Assembly: GCF_037974355.1 (NCBI RefSeq)
Contig: NZ_CP150235.1
Span: 5,022,001 to 5,086,000, forward strand
Direction of reading: 5' to 3'
Origin: Paenibacillus sp. FSL R5-0517
GTDB lineage: Bacteria > Bacillota > Bacilli > Paenibacillales > Paenibacillaceae
Length of the DNA stretch: 64,000 bases
Under the pieces are notes generated by a model. The model had not been told where the DNA came from. It worked only from the letters and a program-made list of their open reading frames with translations, and did not search any database. This document shows positions 16,913 to 25,925 of the stretch, piece after piece; the first letter of the stretch is position 1, and every line of letters begins with the position of its first letter. The translations under genes were made by a program, and so were the position numbers.

Positions 16913-17491
16913 ATGCCAAAAATCGTGGACCATGAGAAAATGAAGAATATTATTGCTGAAGCAACTTGGAAAATCATTAGTGAGCAGGGCATTCATCATG
17001 CAACGTCAAGAACAATTGCGAAGGAAGCCGGATTATCACAAGGAGCCTTAAGACATTATTTTTCCAAACAAGAGAGCCTGCTAGCATTTGCAATGGAGTT
17101 AGTTAAAGAAAAGGTACTTGCTCGGCTAAAGAATCTGAATACAAAAGAACTGGCGCCTCAAGAAAGAATTGTTGAATACTTGCTTGAGCTAGTGCCGACT
17201 GATGAACAGACATTATTGGAAATGGAGGTTTGGTTTGCATTTGTAAGCTATGGAAAAACGCAAAAAGGGTTCGATGCCAACTATGAGGACCTGCAAAGCG
17301 CAATAAGGAACTGCATTACGTACTTGAAAAATGAAGGTCTTCTACGCACTACCGATGAAGAGAAGGAACAGGAAAAGCTGTATGCCTTTATGAATGGGAT
17401 GGCTCTCAATTTGTATCTCGAGCCGGATAAAATCAATCGAACACGAAGCAAAGAAATGATACAAGACTACATCCATTGGATTATCCGTTGA
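16913..17491 (+). CDS. TetR family transcriptional regulator
   Basis: The 192-aa product has an N-terminal TetR helix-turn-helix (IISEQGIHHATSRTIAKEAGLSQGALRHYFSKQESLLAFAM) and a ligand-binding helical C-terminal domain of the type found in BetI/YcfQ-like members. ATG 16913 is preferred over GTG 16907. Neither has a ribosome binding site, and a -10-like hexamer lies only 11 bp upstream, so the transcript may be leaderless. It probably represses itself and the divergent CPBP gene through the paired 18-bp repeats. The inducer is unknown. Confidence 0.85.
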   Translation: MPKIVDHEKMKNIIAEATWKIISEQGIHHATSRTIAKEAGLSQGALRHYFSKQESLLAFAMELVKEKVLARLKNLNTKELAPQERIVEYLLELVPTDEQTLLEMEVWFAFVSYGKTQKGFDANYEDLQSAIRNCITYLKNEGLLRTTDEEKEQEKLYAFMNGMALNLYLEPDKINRTRSKEMIQDYIHWIIR

Positions 17492-17548
17492 AGAAAAGCA
17501 TGACACATAGATCGGGGAGTTAAGTTAGCTTGCCAAAGCCCAGCAGAA

Positions 17549-17612
17549 TCCAATCTGCAGCAGGAGCGGCTGAATAAGTTATGAGGAGAATTCGGGGGCT
17601 ACCGGGGAAAAA
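17549..17612 (+). repeat. Sulfurtransferase 3'-end fragment with terminator (copy F)
   Basis: About 60 bp align to roughly 3372-3436 of the intact gene (CAGGAGCGGCTGAATAAG, TTATGAGGAGAATTCGG, GCTACCGGGGA) with about a dozen changes and a small deletion. It is followed within 15 bp by a terminator nearly identical to that after copy C. This is the last copy recognised in the window and defines the right end of the island. Confidence 0.75.
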
Positions 17613-17624
17613 ATAAAGATTAAG

Positions 17625-17650
17625 AACCCGCGTCTAACGCGGGCTTCTTT
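17625..17650 (+). terminator. Terminator following copy F
   Basis: ACCCGCG and CGCGGGC arms around TCTAA are followed by TTCTTTGTG, matching the terminator at 12258-12286 in arms, tail and distance from the sulfurtransferase fragment. Confidence 0.85.
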
Positions 17651-17680
17651 GTGCTTTCTATGCATTGATGTCCATGCATT

Positions 17681-18268
17681 TCAGGAGGTTACCTCTCCGA
17701 CTTCTGTAACGTTTAGATTCAGCTTATGTTTTCGGCATACTTCGTAAAAACCTTTTGAAACAATGGGTTTGAAGATATGGATATAATCCAGCATAAAAAA
17801 TTCATGCTCACCAATTCGCTCTTCATGAAGGCAGATTCGAGATACAACTTTGACGATCTTACGTGGAGGCTGTTCTACAGATGCAGCAATGACTGCTTTG
17901 CGCCCATATTCGGAACGTTCATAATCGAAAACATCCAAACGATCCAGCTGATGTGCAGTCCAATAGGTTTCTTCCACCATACGACCGTTGTGATAACATA
18001 CCGTTGTCGGAATAAACTGTGCGTTTGTATTGGCTTCCTCCAACAGCTTTTTAAAACGATCTGATACATGTCTCGTTCCTGTGATCGTCTCAAAATAATC
18101 TACATTCATCTTGCGCACTGAAGACAATAACTCAACCTCTGCGGTTGTCCCCTCTGGCAACGGATTCTCTACCGCCACATAATTCATCTCTAATTGAGGA
18201 GTGAAAATCGTTCCACCACTAATAAACCCTCTACGTGGATATTGAGATTCCAGAAAATAATAGTTCAA
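17681..18268 (-). CDS. Imm11/Imm43-like protein, putative immunity protein
   Basis: The 195-aa product begins MNYYFLESQYPRRGF from a TTG with GAAAGGAT about 10 bp upstream; no ATG start fits. The segment VSDRFKKLLEEANTNAQFIPTTVCYHNG followed by WTAHQLDRLDVFDYERSEY resembles Imm11 (DUF1629)-type immunity proteins, which protect against polymorphic toxins, but the match is from memory and modest. It lies just right of copy F and 50 bp downstream of the XRE/MmyB-type regulator in the same orientation. No cognate toxin is adjacent, so if the assignment holds it is an orphan immunity gene. Confidence 0.5.
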   Translation of the reverse strand: MNYYFLESQYPRRGFISGGTIFTPQLEMNYVAVENPLPEGTTAEVELLSSVRKMNVDYFETITGTRHVSDRFKKLLEEANTNAQFIPTTVCYHNGRMVEETYWTAHQLDRLDVFDYERSEYGRKAVIAASVEQPPRKIVKVVSRICLHEERIGEHEFFMLDYIHIFKPIVSKGFYEVCRKHKLNLNVTEVGEVTS

Positions 18269-18318
18269 AGAGTGATGTATCCTTTCCAAATGAAGTGCTT
18301 TTAAATCTTTACGGTTGT

Positions 18319-19146
18319 CTACTCGTGCGTGAAGTAATGCTCTAAACGAGATTTTGTTTCTGGATGAGGCATATAAATCATGATTCGCTGATCTGGTTCA
18401 TTGGGAAATTGTAGGGTAACATGCTCAAACTCAACAACTCCAAAAGTGGGGTGCACAAGCTTCTTGTAACCGTCAAGGGAGCTTGGCACCTCGTGATACT
18501 GCCACATCCTCGTAAAATCAGCACTTGTCCTCTTCAAATCTTCGATTAACTTGTCGAATGAATCATCGTTAAGATAGCGTGCTCTTGACGTTCTAAACTC
18601 GGCAATCATTCTCTGCGAGACACTCTCCCAATCCTCCGATCCCTCTTTCCACACAGGATCCGTAAATTGGCGCCATATCAAATTATAATCATGCGGAGGT
18701 GATATCCTATTAATCGTAAATACAGCATCTGCTGCTTTATTCCAAGCAAGAAAATCCCACTTTTTCCCGATGACATAGGCCGGATTCGGATTCAATTCAT
18801 TCAGCATGTCCTGAATGGATGAGCTGATTTTCTCTTCAATAATAGTCGATTGAGGAGGCAGTGATTCTCCAGCAAGCAGAAAGAGATGTCTTCGCTCATT
18901 GGGTGTCAGCTTGAGTGCCGAAGCCAAGCTTTCCAGTACACTTACCGACGGACGGATATCACGCCCTTGCTCAAGGCGTGTATACCATGATAGTCCTATG
19001 TTCGCGATCCCGGCGACTTCCTCTCGCCGCAAACCTCGTATTCGACGACGATTCCCAGGCAAAAGGCCGACATCAAGGGGAGATAGAGAGGAGCGTAAAT
19101 CTCTTAAGAAATTACCTAGCGCTAACCGGCGCTCACTGTCGTTCAA
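18319..19146 (-). CDS. XRE-family regulator with MmyB-type ligand-binding domain
   Basis: The 275-aa protein has an N-terminal helix-turn-helix (LRREEVAGIANIGLSWYTRLEQGRDIRPSVSVLESLASAL, about 38-80) and a MmyB-like C-terminal domain (about 110-270, AYVIGKKWDFLAWNKAADAVF, FDKLIEDLKRTSADFTRMWQYHEV, HPTFGVVEFEHVTLQFP). This class typically regulates a divergent oxidoreductase; here an SDR gene starts 127 bp away on the opposite strand. The start is TTG with GGGGGAG 7 bp upstream. The MmyB domain may bind a fatty acid or similar ligand. Confidence 0.88.
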   Translation of the reverse strand: MNDSERRLALGNFLRDLRSSLSPLDVGLLPGNRRRIRGLRREEVAGIANIGLSWYTRLEQGRDIRPSVSVLESLASALKLTPNERRHLFLLAGESLPPQSTIIEEKISSSIQDMLNELNPNPAYVIGKKWDFLAWNKAADAVFTINRISPPHDYNLIWRQFTDPVWKEGSEDWESVSQRMIAEFRTSRARYLNDDSFDKLIEDLKRTSADFTRMWQYHEVPSSLDGYKKLVHPTFGVVEFEHVTLQFPNEPDQRIMIYMPHPETKSRLEHYFTHE

Positions 19147-19273
19147 GTAAAAGCTCCCCCCTTATCCTATCACTCGTAAACCCACCATCAAGCAGGTTCT
19201 CGTGACCATTTAATAGTCAAAGTATACTTAAGCCAGTTGATGAGATCAACAATACCAGGCAAGGAGAATGAAT

Positions 19274-20047
19274 ATGACAACCATTACAGGACAAATGTTG
19301 GCGAGCAAGATCGTGATGATTACAGGTGCGGGGCGAGGCATTGGAGCTGAGGCAGCAAGGCTGTTTGCACAACAAGGAGCTTCTGTGATGCTCGTCGCAA
19401 GAACAGAGACTGAGTTGCGCAAAGTCAGGGATGAGATTGTGACGTCGGGCGGAGATGCAGCATATTTTACAGCCGATCTGTCAGATGTAAGCAACGTTGA
19501 AGAAGCTGTTAAGGCTACAGTGGAACGATATGGCCGTCTGGATGCTGCTTTTAATAATGCAGGCATCGGAGTCACGGTATCATCGCTGGTGGATGAAAGA
19601 GAAGAAGATTTCGACCTGATTCAGTCCGTAAATTATAAAGGAGTCTGGCTATGCATGAAAGCCCAGATTAAAGCTATGATGGAGACTTCAGGGTCAGGTT
19701 CTATCGTTAACACCAGCAGCGTGGGTAGTCTAAAGGGGAATCCGGGATTGGGAGCTTACGGGGCATCTAAACGAGCGGTAAACAGTCTAACTCAAACGGC
19801 TGCGGTCGAATATGGGCCAGCAGGTATCCGTGTTAATGCCATTGCTCCGGGAACCACAATGACGGATATGATTCAGCAATGGGTTTCTATTAACCCTGAC
19901 ATTGTTGAACAAATTAGTGCTAAGACACCTCTCAGGCGTCCGGCTGAACCTGCTGAGATCGCGAACGCAGCCGCTTGGTTGCTTAGTGATTATTCCTCTT
20001 TTGTTACCGGGGTCGTTTTGCCTGTAGATGGTGGACTTAGTGTATAG
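19274..20047 (+). CDS. SDR family oxidoreductase
   Basis: The 257-aa product has a complete classical short-chain dehydrogenase signature: GAGRGIG cofactor loop, NNAGIGV, the Ser in NTSSVG, and YGASKRA with the catalytic Tyr and Lys, plus the APGTTMTDM segment after the active site. ATG 19274 is chosen because AAGGAGA ends 6 bp before it; an earlier ATG at 19268 abuts that site. The substrate is unknown. It is divergent from the XRE/MmyB-type regulator, which probably controls it. A strong nested hairpin follows the gene. Confidence 0.9.
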   Translation: MTTITGQMLASKIVMITGAGRGIGAEAARLFAQQGASVMLVARTETELRKVRDEIVTSGGDAAYFTADLSDVSNVEEAVKATVERYGRLDAAFNNAGIGVTVSSLVDEREEDFDLIQSVNYKGVWLCMKAQIKAMMETSGSGSIVNTSSVGSLKGNPGLGAYGASKRAVNSLTQTAAVEYGPAGIRVNAIAPGTTMTDMIQQWVSINPDIVEQISAKTPLRRPAEPAEIANAAAWLLSDYSSFVTGVVLPVDGGLSV

Positions 20048-20118
20048 AATCGGTGGTTACATTCGAAGTGTCTAAGTTGATGTCAATACAGTGTTAACTT
20101 GCATGCAAAATGCAAAAT

Positions 20119-20156
20119 AGGGGCCGGGTTACTCATGAATATGAGTGCCCTGCCCC
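20119..20156 (+). terminator. Nested hairpin after SDR gene
   Basis: Outer arms AGGGGC and GCCCCT, and inner perfect arms ACTCAT and ATGAGT around GAAT, form one long stem. The downstream T content is low (TTGCTTT), so termination efficiency is uncertain. Confidence 0.65.
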
Positions 20157-20303
20157 TTGCTTTGATATACATATGAAATATGAATATACAGACCTTAAGC
20201 AACACTTTAACAGATCGAAAAGAAACAGTCTATATTTTTGGAAAAATGTTCTATATATTTAGATTGCTGGCCGGCAACTACAGATGAAACGGAGTATAAA
20301 TCA

Positions 20304-21275
20304 ATGATGTCCAACAACCATCTTACTCATGAAGAATTACAGGATTATGTGTACAATGTATTTGGTAACGGTTACCACTTGACGCAGTGTGCAAGAGTTC
20401 ATGGAGGCGCACAAAAAGTCATTTACAAAATGGACTTCAAGAATGGGTTCACTTGCCTGTTGTACGTTTGGGATATTTCCAGCAACTATTTTCAGGAAGA
20501 GATCTTGAATGAACCCAAGTTCCATAGTGCCTATGGCAGCGAACTTTTTTCTTTGAACACTCGCTTTCTCGCTCAACATGGAATTCGAACGCCAGCCTTG
20601 TATGATCTGAATAACGATAGAGGCCGGTACGGTTATGATTTTGCTCTTGTTGAGTATGTGGATGGACAGAAGGCCGAAGCCTATTTCCAGCATAACAATC
20701 CCAAAGATCGGGATGCGTTGTTTCAACGGATCAGGGATATGTTGACTCATATGCATAACATTCAAAGAAACGTTTATGGAAACGCCAACGATAACCAAAA
20801 AAAGGCTGAGCCTTGCTACAAAGTCAAGCGGTTCGATGCGGAAACAGCCTTATCCTATGCATCCAGGCACATGACCGATATTAGAGAAAATGAAGAAAGG
20901 CTGCTTGAGAAACTATCCGAATTGGAAGCAGCAATTCAGCCCAGAGACCTCTATAGTTTCATTCATGGAGAGCTAGGTCCGGATCATATATGGATAGATT
21001 CTGCGATGCAACCATGTCTTATTGATATTGAGGGCGCAGGATTCTTCGATCTCGAACATGAGCATAGTTTTCTGGAGTTTCGATTTGGAGACTTTTATCA
21101 GCACTTAAAAAATAATGATCTCGACCCGGAGCGGATGACATTTTACCGATTTTGCCATCATTTGTCCCTGATATCAGGAGGACTGAAACTGCTTCATAGA
21201 CAGTTCCCCGATCAGCAATTCGCTAGAGGTCTCGCGGAGTATCATGCCAGATGCGCAGTTCAGATGCTTATGTGA
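20304..21275 (+). CDS. APH-like phosphotransferase family protein
   Basis: The 323-aa product has an aminoglycoside-phosphotransferase/kinase-like fold: an N-lobe with GGAQKVIYKMDF, the brace FALVEYVDGQ, a catalytic-loop-like FIHGELGPDHIWID in place of HGDxxxxN, and LIDIEGAGFFDLEHE in place of the IDWE/D motif. The Asp-to-Glu change in the loop (HGE) is unusual for a catalyst. The ATG at 20304 has ACGGAG upstream; an upstream in-frame start at 20238 lacks one. It could phosphorylate a small molecule or be a degenerate member. An ankyrin gene begins 50 bp downstream in the same orientation. Confidence 0.75.
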   Translation: MMSNNHLTHEELQDYVYNVFGNGYHLTQCARVHGGAQKVIYKMDFKNGFTCLLYVWDISSNYFQEEILNEPKFHSAYGSELFSLNTRFLAQHGIRTPALYDLNNDRGRYGYDFALVEYVDGQKAEAYFQHNNPKDRDALFQRIRDMLTHMHNIQRNVYGNANDNQKKAEPCYKVKRFDAETALSYASRHMTDIRENEERLLEKLSELEAAIQPRDLYSFIHGELGPDHIWIDSAMQPCLIDIEGAGFFDLEHEHSFLEFRFGDFYQHLKNNDLDPERMTFYRFCHHLSLISGGLKLLHRQFPDQQFARGLAEYHARCAVQMLM

Positions 21276-21325
21276 TAAGAACCATACACAGGAATATGGA
21301 TATAACTCTGGAAGGAGATTTGAGG

Positions 21326-22120
21326 ATGGAATTTATTTACGAAGATGAACGACTTGCCGTGAGCGTTATTCAGGCCATTCATACTGGAGATATCCCATCG
21401 TTACAGCAACTGCTGGCAGAGAATCCGGGATTGGAAAATATAAGAATCTTGGAAAGAAAGCCTAACAACATAGACTCGGATTCTAGTATCTCTCGAACGC
21501 TGCTGCACGTGGTTACGGATTGGCCGGGGCACTTCCCTCATGGAGCGGATACGGTGCGATTATTAACCAAGTTTGGAGCGAACTTGAATGCTCCTTTTGT
21601 CGGTCCACATATCGAGACACCTTTGCATTGGGCTGCAAGCTCCAATGACGTTCAAGTGCTCGATGCCCTTCTGGATGCTGGCGCAGACATTGAAGCGCCT
21701 GGCGCGGTGATCGCCGGTGGTACACCGCTGGACGATGCTATTGCATTCGCGCAATGGGATGCAGCACTACGCTTGGTTGAGCGCGGGGCGACCTTTGCCC
21801 TTTGGCATGCGGCAGCCCTTGGAAATATTCACGCCATACAAGATCATTTCAAAGGCGTCCAACTCTCGGAACGTTATCCTTGGGGAGCAAGCACCTCCTC
21901 TTCCCCACCCGATGTAGTAACCGTTGCCTTCTGGTGTGCTTGCCATGGAGGTCGTAGAGAAACAGCCGAATACTTGCTTAACCGAGGCGCCGAACTGAAC
22001 TGGATAGCCACCTGGGATGGAATGACTCCACTGGACACAGCCAAACGACATAGATGGGTTGAACTGATCCCTTGGCTTGAGAATCAAGGTGCCAAATCTG
22101 CTGGCGAGATTCACAGATAG
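21326..22120 (+). CDS. Ankyrin-repeat protein
   Basis: The 264-aa product contains about five ankyrin units (for example TVRLLTKFGANLNAP, ETPLHWAASSNDVQVLDALLDAGADIE, GTPLDDAIAFAQWDAALRLVERGA, AEYLLNRGAELNWIATWDGMTPLD). The ATG at 21326 is preceded by GAAGGAG. It is likely co-transcribed with the kinase-like gene upstream and ends at a strong terminator. The repeats suggest a protein-binding role; no partner is evident. It is unrelated in detail to the ankyrin pieces at 6.5 and 7.4 kb. Confidence 0.85.
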   Translation: MEFIYEDERLAVSVIQAIHTGDIPSLQQLLAENPGLENIRILERKPNNIDSDSSISRTLLHVVTDWPGHFPHGADTVRLLTKFGANLNAPFVGPHIETPLHWAASSNDVQVLDALLDAGADIEAPGAVIAGGTPLDDAIAFAQWDAALRLVERGATFALWHAAALGNIHAIQDHFKGVQLSERYPWGASTSSSPPDVVTVAFWCACHGGRRETAEYLLNRGAELNWIATWDGMTPLDTAKRHRWVELIPWLENQGAKSAGEIHR

Positions 22121-22136
22121 ATGATTGACTGGAAAG

Positions 22137-22165
22137 AAAAAGCCCGCAATCTTTGCGGGCTTTTT
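22137..22165 (+). terminator. Bidirectional terminator
   Basis: AAAAAGCCCGCA and TGCGGGCTTTTT arms around ATCTT give T-runs on both strands. It serves the ankyrin gene and the convergent HxlR gene. Confidence 0.9.
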
Positions 22166-22194
22166 GGCGTGTGATTTGTATGGAACCGAGACGT

Positions 22195-22578
22195 TTACTG
22201 CAAGGAATCGACTTTTTGAAGATCGGATTCGTTTGCCCCTGCCTCGGCTCCTTTACCGTAGAGCTTATCCATATGCTGCATATGCCCTACTCCCCAGTCG
22301 CTCATTGTCTGAAGCACAGGTTTCATGAGCTGTCCATACTCCGTAATCGAGTATTCAACCTTTGGAGGAACCTGCGCATACACTTCGCGATGCACAATAT
22401 CATGATACTCCAGTTCTTTCAACTGCTGGGCTAACATCTTTTTCGAAATATCGGGAATGGCTTTTTGTAATTCGCTGAACCGCATTGTGCTATTGCTTAG
22501 CAGGCGTAGAAGAATTAAAGATTTCCATTTGCCCGTAAGAATATCCAGCGCCGTTCCAAATTTGCAATACACCGTCAT
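22195..22578 (-). CDS. HxlR family transcriptional regulator
   Basis: The 127-aa product has the HxlR winged-helix pattern: CKFGTALDILTGKWKSLILLRLL, MRFSELQKAIPDISKKMLAQQLKELE, VPPKVEYSITEYG. An N-terminal Cys (residue 5) is the redox or electrophile-sensing Cys typical of this family. GTGAGGA precedes the ATG. It is divergent from a DoxX-like gene and probably regulates it. A second HxlR of similar type lies at 30795. Confidence 0.9.
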   Translation of the reverse strand: MTVYCKFGTALDILTGKWKSLILLRLLSNSTMRFSELQKAIPDISKKMLAQQLKELEYHDIVHREVYAQVPPKVEYSITEYGQLMKPVLQTMSDWGVGHMQHMDKLYGKGAEAGANESDLQKVDSLQ

Positions 22579-22718
22579 CTGAATTCCTCACTTTCTAGTC
22601 ATACGAGGGTATACTTTTGGTTACCTGGTTAGGTTTAAGTGCCTACTTCCTGATTGGACTTTCTCACTTTAGTATAGAGGCAGACATCAAAATTGAACAA
22701 GTGAGGGGTAAAGAAACG

Positions 22719-23072
22719 ATGGATATAACGTTATGGATCGTACAAATCATATTAGCGGCAGGTTTCGTATATTCGGGATGGATGAAAACTATTCGTATCG
22801 AGTCATCAAGAAAGATGTGGGCCTGGGTCGATGATGTGCCAAAAAGTCTGGTTGTGCTGATCGGAATCGCGGAGCTGCTCGGAGCGCTGGGCCTCGTTTT
22901 GCCGTGGGCGCTGAACATAGCTCCGCTGCTTACGCCGATCGCCGCAATGGCTCTGGCAGCGGTCGCATTTCTTGGGATGTTGTTTCATATTCGGCGCAGT
23001 GAGTATCGGGAGCTTGGCGTGAATATCCTTTTTATGGTTCTGGCATTAATCGTAACCTTTGGAAGACTATGA
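22719..23072 (+). CDS. DoxX-like membrane protein
   Basis: The 117-aa protein has four membrane helices and the DoxX-like signature (AAGFVYSGWMKT, IGIAELLGALGLVLP, PLLTPIAAMALAAVAFLGMLFH). The ATG at 22719 has GTGAGGGG upstream; the longer frame from 22617 lacks a start signal. DoxX-family proteins are linked to thiol or quinone redox stress. The divergent HxlR gene suggests electrophile-inducible expression. Confidence 0.85.
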   Translation: MDITLWIVQIILAAGFVYSGWMKTIRIESSRKMWAWVDDVPKSLVVLIGIAELLGALGLVLPWALNIAPLLTPIAAMALAAVAFLGMLFHIRRSEYRELGVNILFMVLALIVTFGRL

Positions 23073-23240
23073 ACACGGCGCTCATCAGACTTATCTGTTC
23101 TCCCACCCAACCCAATTTTATATACGTATCCTTGGGGTAGGTTAAGAGTGAAGGACTGTTTTCAACCTGTCCTAAAAAGCGGTCATAATAATCTATGATA
23201 GCATTTTATAGCTATCCTGTTACCGATGTGCTCACATATA

Positions 23241-23278
23241 AACAGGGACCTCTCGCCATACTGGCAAGGGCCCCTGTC
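23241..23278 (-). terminator. Terminator of the collagen-like gene
   Basis: ACAGGG/CCCTGT outer arms and GCCA/TGGC inner arms form a long stem 26-63 bp beyond the stop of the collagen-like gene. T-content on the minus strand is moderate (TTTATATG). Confidence 0.6.
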
Positions 23279-23303
23279 TAACAACTTGATATATAATTTT
23301 CCG

Positions 23304-24680
<1,377 letters not shown>

Positions 24681-24705
24681 TCATGGGATTGGGATATCTT
24701 TTTTC

Positions 24706-25065
24706 CTAAGTGTTTTGAACTATTTCCTCGTACTCCACCACCCGGTGTGCATCAACCAATTGTCCGGAAGCTTGTTTGCCCCACACGGAAATCCCCACTT
24801 CCTCCGCACCTGCCACATCCGTTCCAAAAACAAACTCAAACGCATCTAAATCTGCAAAATAATCTCTCGTCACTGCTTCGTTAGGGGCTACACTAATCAC
24901 TTCACTTACATACAGTGTTCTGGTTGTGCTTAGCACATAACCCTGAATGGATACTGTTACAGAATCCACATCAGTCTGACTTACCAATTGAATCGTTACC
25001 CGTTGTGTCGGTCTAAGTCCAGAAACCGGGTTGTTTTCTATCGGACCTGTTGATAAAATAGACAT
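24706..25065 (-). CDS. Stand-alone copy of the exosporium protein N-terminal domain
   Basis: The 119-aa product ([21 protein letters not shown]...) aligns along its full length with residues 1-119 of the collagen-like protein downstream, including VSVWGK and LVDAHRVV. It lacks any collagen region. The ATG at 25065 has GGTGGGATGGGG upstream. It precedes the collagen-like gene by 40 bp in the same orientation, so the two are probably one operon. The domain may be the anchoring or assembly module for the filament, with this protein as a base component; that is inference. Confidence 0.8.
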   Translation of the reverse strand: MSILSTGPIENNPVSGLRPTQRVTIQLVSQTDVDSVTVSIQGYVLSTTRTLYVSEVISVAPNEAVTRDYFADLDAFEFVFGTDVAGAEEVGISVWGKQASGQLVDAHRVVEYEEIVQNT

Positions 25066-25502
25066 TTTTCCCCATCCCACCTTTTTATGAACCTCATACT
25101 CTAGCAGGTTTTGGCATAAGCTCACTTGATAGTAATATTCAAGAACAAAACCAACGGTGTGGACAAAACACAGGGGGCAAGTTCACCATTGTCAATAAAC
25201 AACAACCCTGTACAACCCGTGATTCTATGCAATGAATGAACAGGCACAACAGCAAACGATTGATACTCGTAAAAGTCGAGCAACAAGTGGGCGAGTCTTT
25301 GGTCTGATAACCCCACTCGATTCCAGCAAAAAAACGACCGACTCCCCATTCATTGACAGGGAAACGGCCGCTGCTTAAGACGTGTCTATATATCTGTGTT
25401 TATTTCATGAGATTATAAACTCATTTAAAGCTGATCCATCCGTTTTAATTCTAGCGAGAGAGTAATGTTCTTCTTCATCCTCTACTTCAACATAGAAAAA
25501 GA
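25066..25502. other. Gene-poor region upstream of the exosporium operon
   Basis: A 75-aa minus-strand frame (25349-25122) is hydrophobic and superficially protein-like but has no ribosome binding site, so it is not called. The promoter of the exosporium operon should lie within about 150 bp of 25065; no clear sigma-K or sigma-E match was identified with confidence. Confidence 0.35.
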
Positions 25503-25633
25503 TTGTAATATCTTAAAATTGTGATATGATATCGTCAAGTTAATAAACATTTAAAAGAAAATATGAAAAATAATTACATTTAGATGTGGTCAAATCTCTT
25601 TTTTCGCCAAATTCCAGTTCTAACCCATTTTAT

Positions 25634-25647
25634 TGAAAGCGATTACA
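25634..25647 (+). promoter_or_regulatory. cre site (CcpA binding)
   Basis: TGAAAGCGATTACA matches the Bacillales catabolite-responsive element consensus TGWAANCGNTNWCA at every fixed position. It lies 292 bp upstream of the first GH43 gene, consistent with glucose repression of the xylan-degradation genes. Confidence 0.75.
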
Positions 25648-25832
25648 AAAAGAAACCTGACAGATTATAGCACTTCTAATCCCACACAAAGATGCAGGCT
25701 TACTTTGGGTTATAGCCATTCCCTTATCCCCGTGACCACGCACACGGTGTACAGGTCGCTTGGCTTAAACCATATATAACAGCATGACATAACCTAACAA
25801 CTGACCTAACAACTATTAAAAAAGGGGGTGAC

Positions 25833-25901
25833 ATGAGGGACATCTCTTCATTTTTTCAGCATTTCATCATCTCTGCTATTCTAACTTTCGATCACCACTA
25901 A
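25833..25901 (+). CDS. Possible 22-aa leader peptide upstream of GH43 operon
   Basis: An ATG 5 bp after AAAGGGGGTGAC, one of the best ribosome binding sites in the region, opens a 22-codon frame ending TAA at 25899-25901, 24 bp before the GH43 start. The peptide is rich in Phe, Ile and His, with QHF and DHH segments. It may be a translated leader that couples or regulates the operon. No homology is known to me. Confidence 0.4.
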   Translation: MRDISSFFQHFIISAILTFDHH

Positions 25902-25925
25902 TCCAATCTCATGGAGGCGAAATGT

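Noticed and set aside
3441-17650. Classical integrative element with integrase and att sites
   Set aside because: Gene-end duplications suggest it, but no integrase, excisionase or transposase gene is present anywhere in the interval, so no named element is called.
25122-25349. 75-aa minus-strand frame upstream of the exosporium operon
   Set aside because: It looks partly protein-like but has no ribosome binding site and no recognised family; mentioned only in the gap entry.
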